Shown piece by piece: positions 13,277 to 16,473 of a stretch of DNA of 16,473 bases. How positions within the stretch are numbered: position 1 is the first letter of the stretch; every line of letters begins with the position of its first letter. Source of the DNA: UBA12068 sp038318455 (GTDB taxonomy: Bacteria; Patescibacteriota; Minisyncoccia; Moranbacterales; GWC2-37-73). Below the pieces are notes generated by a model that was given only the letters and a program-made list of their open reading frames with translations, made no database searches and was not told where the DNA came from. Where the stretch lies: assembly GCA_038318455.1 (NCBI GenBank), contig JBBQCF010000021.1:1-16473 (forward strand). Reading direction: 5' to 3'. The position numbers were made by a program, and so were the translations under genes.

Positions 13277-13711
13277 TTACTTTATTTTATGCGAATCAAC
13301 CTTCACATCTTCAGTGACATATTTATTTTCTCCCACAGCATCCACGAAGTAATAAGCGACATATGAAAAAGTAGCGTTGTATTTTTGTCTTATATTAAAA
13401 AAATCGTTACTGTTCAACTGAACAATTGCAGTTCCACTTATTTTCATCGGCCAAGCATTATATTGAACATTATCAACTGTTTTTTTTACAGCTGAATGCA
13501 GCGTATATTGCATGTCTGTCTCTTCAAGCCTTACCATTTTCATTTGATAAGGTGTTGCATTGCTTCCCAATAAAACATCTTTTGCACTATTAACCAAAAC
13601 ACTTTTTTGCATCTCAATATTCGGAGATTTAAAGTTTGTCGAATATTGATAGACAAGGAAAATCAAAACTGCAGCTGCTGCCATGCGAACAAAATTAGAA
13701 AAATATTTCAT
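13277..13711 (-). CDS. Unrecognised exported or membrane-anchored protein
   Basis: 144 aa. A short basic start and one hydrophobic stretch (about 9-24) indicate a signal peptide or anchor; the rest (about 30-144) is soluble, with beta-like alternation and several aromatic residues, and no cysteines. I do not recognise the family. A real Shine-Dalgarno sequence (GGAGG, 13717-13721) sits 5 nt before the ATG, which is unusual in this window and supports the start. It lies 96 bp after the flavoprotein gene on the same strand, with no clear terminator between, so it may be read through from it. Ends at a good terminator. Confidence 0.75.
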   Translation of the reverse strand: MKYFSNFVRMAAAAVLIFLVYQYSTNFKSPNIEMQKSVLVNSAKDVLLGSNATPYQMKMVRLEETDMQYTLHSAVKKTVDNVQYNAWPMKISGTAIVQLNSNDFFNIRQKYNATFSYVAYYFVDAVGENKYVTEDVKVDSHKIK

Positions 13712-13807
13712 TTTATCCTCCCCTTTTTATTTTTTACGTACTCGCTGGCACGTTTAATAAATTGCATATTCACTTTTAAAAAAACGTGACTTTACAATAT
13801 AGCTTTT

Positions 13808-15097
13808 TTAATTGATTTTGTCAATATCCGCAATGTATTTCTTTTTTCCGGCGCTTTCGCCAGCAAGATGTCCCGTCGACCAACACATTTGCAAATTATA
13901 GCCACCAGTTGGACCATCCACATCCATAATTTCCCCAGCAAAATAAAGATTTTCAACAATTTTTGATTGCATATTTTGGGAATTTATTTCTCGAGTAGAA
14001 ACTCCTCCATTTGTCACCATCGCCTTTTCATAGCCAAACATGCCATCAAAATTAAGCTCCAAATGCTTACAAAGATTAATCAAAAGATGACGTTCTTTTT
14101 TACTTATTTTTGCTGCATGTTTTTCAAGATCAAGTCCTGAATAGCGAAGCATAAAGTCTAAAAGTTTTGGAGAAAAAACATCAAACAAACAATTTGATAA
14201 TTTCTTGTCAGCATTTCTTTCAAAATCATTTTGCACAATCTCATCTAATTGTTCAAAGGTTAAATATGGTTTGAGGTCTAAAACAAGCTTAATATCCTCA
14301 TCACTTTGCGAAACCAATTTTCCAATTCCACGACTCATGTTGAGTGCTAGCGGACCACTAAGTCCAAAATGAGCAAACATAAGGTCACCAGAATCAGTGA
14401 ATTTCTTTTTGCCTTTTTGCATCACAGTCATTGAAACATTGCCAGCGCTCACACCTTGCAATTCTCCTACCCAATCTTCCTTTGTTCTAATTGGCACTAA
14501 CACTGGCATTGGCTCAATGATTTTATGACCCAACTTTTGCGCCCACTCGTAACCATCACCTGTTGAACCAGTGGCTGGATATGATTTTCCACCAGTGGCG
14601 ATAATAACATTTTCAGGAAAAAGCTCTCTCTTTTTAAGTTTAATTTTAGTAATCTTGTTTTCCAATACAGTAAAATCAACCACGTGTGCTTTGTATAAAA
14701 AAGTAATGCCATTTTCTTTGGCAACTCGTATTAATGCAGACAAAACATCTTGCGCCTTGTCGCTAACAGGAAAAACTCTACCATTTTTTTCAATTTTTGT
14801 TGGCACGCCATGATTTGAAAAAAATTGTTGCACATTTGCTGGACGAAAAGCACTCAACGCCGAAAGCAAAAACCTACCATTTTTGTATAGATTAGAAAGT
14901 TCCACCATATTATCTTCATCCTGCGTGAGATTGCAGCGCCCATTGCCAGCCATCAAAAGCTTTTTGCCAGGCTCTTCTTTTTTATCAACCAAGGCAACGC
15001 GCGATCCCAATTGTGCGGCGCGAATAGCAGCCATCATGCCAGCAGGCCCCGCCCCAATAACCACTACGTCAAATTGTTCTTCGATTAATTTTTTCAT
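13808..15097 (-). CDS. NAD(P)/FAD-dependent oxidoreductase, BaiN/HI0933-like
   Basis: 429 aa from the ATG at 15097. The FAD-binding motif GAGPAG (15-20) lies right after a first hydrophobic strand; the family-specific MAGNGRCNLT (49-58), ATGGKSYPATGSTGDGY and the C-terminal FAGEIMDVDGPTGGYNLQ are all present. This is the HI0933/YhiN/BaiN flavoprotein family, widespread, with a mostly unknown role (one member reduces bile-acid intermediates). An upstream in-frame TTG at 15130 would add 11 residues without family similarity. The start codon lies in one arm of an inverted repeat (15096-15116). A likely -10 is at 15171-15176. Confidence 0.93.
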   Translation of the reverse strand: MKKLIEEQFDVVVIGAGPAGMMAAIRAAQLGSRVALVDKKEEPGKKLLMAGNGRCNLTQDEDNMVELSNLYKNGRFLLSALSAFRPANVQQFFSNHGVPTKIEKNGRVFPVSDKAQDVLSALIRVAKENGITFLYKAHVVDFTVLENKITKIKLKKRELFPENVIIATGGKSYPATGSTGDGYEWAQKLGHKIIEPMPVLVPIRTKEDWVGELQGVSAGNVSMTVMQKGKKKFTDSGDLMFAHFGLSGPLALNMSRGIGKLVSQSDEDIKLVLDLKPYLTFEQLDEIVQNDFERNADKKLSNCLFDVFSPKLLDFMLRYSGLDLEKHAAKISKKERHLLINLCKHLELNFDGMFGYEKAMVTNGGVSTREINSQNMQSKIVENLYFAGEIMDVDGPTGGYNLQMCWSTGHLAGESAGKKKYIADIDKIN

Positions 15098-15227
15098 CCG
15101 GCAGTAGAAATTCGAATGAGCTACGCTCAAAAAAGTTCTTTCTTAATTTAACAAAATAAATATTTTTCACATTATATACGTTATTTCACCAGCAAAACTA
15201 CGATCTTTCGAATGCTCACTGCCGGAT
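15096..15227. repeat. Inverted repeat spanning the start of the flavoprotein gene
   Basis: Arms 15096-15116 and 15207-15227 are 21 bp each and match at 17 positions when one is reversed (cores ATCCGGCAGT and ATTCGAA, differing in a 4-bp block). The first arm contains the ATG of the minus-strand flavoprotein; the loop contains its promoter. Confidence 0.6.
15171..15176 (-). promoter_or_regulatory. Likely -10 element of the flavoprotein gene
   Basis: TATAAT on the minus strand, perfect, but with no clear -35 at 16-18 bp. Start near 15164, leader about 66 nt. The interval 15098-15404 otherwise contains an inverted repeat, the obgE promoter and a heptamer array. Confidence 0.4.
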
Positions 15228-15283
15228 TCATAAACTTCACCATAACACGCTTTTCTTTATTTGTCCACTATTGGCTTCAATAT

Positions 15284-15407
15284 CATGTATTTCGTATTTT
15301 GTAGCATATATAAATGCAACTACTTGATTATTTTCATATTATAGTTTATAATTATTTATTAGGTTTAATCCTATACGTGATACGTAATACTATATACAAA
15401 ATACATG
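15284..15407. repeat. Inverted heptamer array bracketing the obgE promoter
   Basis: Left arm 15284-15311: four heptamers of type NNNGTAT, the first CATGTAT. Right arm 15373-15407: five heptamers in perfect phase, all starting ATAC, the last being ATACATG. The outermost pair (CATGTAT with ATACATG) is fully complementary and the next pair matches at 6 of 7. The 61-bp centre holds the obgE promoter. Confidence 0.7.
15324..15352 (+). promoter_or_regulatory. Promoter of obgE
   Basis: TTGATT (15324-15329), 17-bp spacer, TATAAT (15347-15352, perfect). Start near 15359, leader about 46 nt consisting largely of heptamer repeats. Confidence 0.75.
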
Positions 15408-16367
15408 TTAATCGACGATATCAAAATTGAAGTAACAGCCGGAAAAGGCGGCAAAGGCTGTGTGGCATTCAACAAGAACCTCATGAGTCTTGGACCTGCT
15501 GGCGGAAGCGGTGGAAAAGGAGGCAGCGTCATTTTTATTGGCGTTTCCGATCTTAATGCGCTTAATCAATTTCGCTTTAGAAAGCAAGTTAATGCGGAAA
15601 ACGGCCGTGAAGGAAAGGGTCAATTTTGTGATGGCCCTGATGCCAAAGATGAAATAATCAAAATTCCAGTTGGAACCGTTATCCACAACCTAACCACTGG
15701 CATTGATGAAGAAATCACCAAAGTTGGCCAAGAGATTTTAATCGCCAAGGGTGGTCGTGGAGGAAGAGGTAATTTTCAGTTTCGCGGCTCAAAAAACACT
15801 ACCCCGAAAGAATCTGAAGAAGGAAAACCAGGACAGGAATTCGAATTGCGTCTAGAACTCAAAATGATTGCCGATATTGGCTTTGTGGGTCTTCCAAATC
15901 TAGGAAAATCATCCCTACTCAATGAACTTACCAATGCTAATGTGAAAGTTGCCAATTATCAATTCACAACTCTTGAACCAAATCTTGGAGTTTATTATGG
16001 CTTGATCTTAGCTGACATTCCAGGACTGATTGAAGGAGCATCTGACGGTAAAGGGCTTGGAATAAAATTTTTGAAACATGTGGAACGCACTAAAATTATT
16101 TTTCATTTCTTAGCAGCTGACAGTGAGAACATTACCGCTGATTACAAAACAATTCAAGCAGAACTTTCCGCTTTCAACCCAACACTGCTAGAAAAACCTG
16201 AATATATTTTTGTTTCACGCTCTGACACTGTCACTCCAGAAGAATTGAAAAAGAAATTAAAAGAAGCTAAGAAAATCAACAAAAATGCTATCCCCACCTC
16301 AATTCACGATTGGGATCAATTGCAAAAAGTAAAAGAAATTTTGAATGAATTAGATAAGGAAAAATAA
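15405..16367 (+). CDS. obgE: Obg family GTPase, short form with a divergent G4 motif
   Basis: 320 aa. The glycine-rich Obg fold (1-155; GKGGKG, GGSGGKGG, AKGGRGGRGN) is followed by the GTPase domain: G1 GLPNLGKS (162-169), G2 with Thr188-Thr189 in YQFTTLEPNLGV, G3 DIPG (204-207) and the Obg signature GASDGKGLG (211-219). Obg proteins bind the large ribosomal subunit and act in its assembly and in stress signalling. Two oddities: the G4 guanine-specificity motif, normally (N/T)KxD, reads SRSD (271-274), and there is no C-terminal OCT domain. The ATG is the last three bases of a heptamer array; no Shine-Dalgarno sequence. No clear terminator follows. Confidence 0.95.
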   Translation: MLIDDIKIEVTAGKGGKGCVAFNKNLMSLGPAGGSGGKGGSVIFIGVSDLNALNQFRFRKQVNAENGREGKGQFCDGPDAKDEIIKIPVGTVIHNLTTGIDEEITKVGQEILIAKGGRGGRGNFQFRGSKNTTPKESEEGKPGQEFELRLELKMIADIGFVGLPNLGKSSLLNELTNANVKVANYQFTTLEPNLGVYYGLILADIPGLIEGASDGKGLGIKFLKHVERTKIIFHFLAADSENITADYKTIQAELSAFNPTLLEKPEYIFVSRSDTVTPEELKKKLKEAKKINKNAIPTSIHDWDQLQKVKEILNELDKEK

Positions 16368-16399
16368 TAAAGTAACCCAGTTCTTACACCACAAATCAA

Positions 16400-16405
16400 A
16401 GGAGG
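16400..16405 (+). promoter_or_regulatory. Perfect Shine-Dalgarno sequence before the right-edge gene
   Basis: AGGAGG, within AAAGGAGGTTT, spaced 7 nt from the ATG at 16413. The strongest ribosome binding site in the window, and it fixes the start of the partial gene. Confidence 0.85.
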
Positions 16406-16412
16406 TTTCATC

Positions 16413-16473
16413 ATGAAAGAGAGTTATTATTTTAGTGCGAAAGATGATCCATTTTTTCTTGGACTTGAAGGAT
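16413..16473 (+). CDS. Unrecognised protein, N-terminal 20 codons only (runs off the right edge)
   Basis: Begins MKESYYFSAKDDPFFLGLEG and continues beyond the window. Hydrophilic and aromatic-rich with no signal peptide; no family can be named. The strong Shine-Dalgarno sequence at 16400-16405 makes it a real, well-translated gene. It starts 45 bp after obgE on the same strand and may be co-transcribed with it, since no terminator or clear promoter lies between. Confidence 0.75.
   Translation, partial: MKESYYFSAKDDPFFLGLEG

Overview
The window is AT-rich, gene-dense and made of small genes, with no rRNA, tRNA, insertion sequence or CRISPR that I could find. The gene content (TypA, EngB, Obg, Lgt, D-2-hydroxyacid dehydrogenase, DedA, an AI-2E-type permease, an RRM protein, a pilin-like protein, membrane-anchored lysozyme-like proteins, a DUF5666-like exported protein) and the near absence of Shine-Dalgarno sequences suggest a host-associated or reduced-genome bacterium of the Patescibacteria/CPR type (Parcubacteria-like). 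That placement is inference from style and content; no marker gene in the window proves it. None of the 17 complete genes ends in TGA (10 TAA, 7 TAG).

Layout. 1-4841 is almost all minus strand: the start of an unrecognised gene (1-75), two paralogous membrane-anchored lysozyme-like proteins (224-967 and 1247-2281), a membrane-anchored CPHC thioredoxin-like protein, lgt, and an AI-2E family permease. This reads as a cell-envelope block. 4939-6749 holds a plus-strand ChbG/YdjC-like deacetylase converging on a minus-strand pair (pilin-like protein, DedA protein). 6957-7358 is a secreted DUF5666-like protein, sharing a bidirectional terminator with typA (7477-9267). The gap upstream of typA is complex: an ldh-side terminator, a strong promoter, a second hairpin with U-run, then a repeat array. 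ldhA-type dehydrogenase (9514-10515) and engB (10645-11220) follow on the minus strand. engB is back-to-back with a radical SAM gene (11454-12491) that has a long, strongly folded leader. Then come an RRM protein, an unknown exported protein and a BaiN/HI0933-like flavoprotein on the minus strand, obgE on the plus strand, and the first 20 codons of an unknown gene.

The most unusual signal is not a gene. At least three places hold a short-word repeat array in which a run of degenerate heptamers is followed, across an AT-rich centre, by a run of complementary heptamers. One sits inside lgt and is exactly 75 bp, so it adds 25 codons in frame. One fills the gap before lgt and supplies its start codon. 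One brackets the obgE promoter and ends on the obgE start codon. A related array with a 9/18-bp period lies before typA.

Promoters of the form TTGAnn-17-TATAAT can be seen in front of many of the genes, and several fix transcript starts precisely enough to predict a leaderless engB mRNA, a 5'-terminal hairpin on one lysozyme-like mRNA, and structured leaders on the radical SAM and RRM genes.
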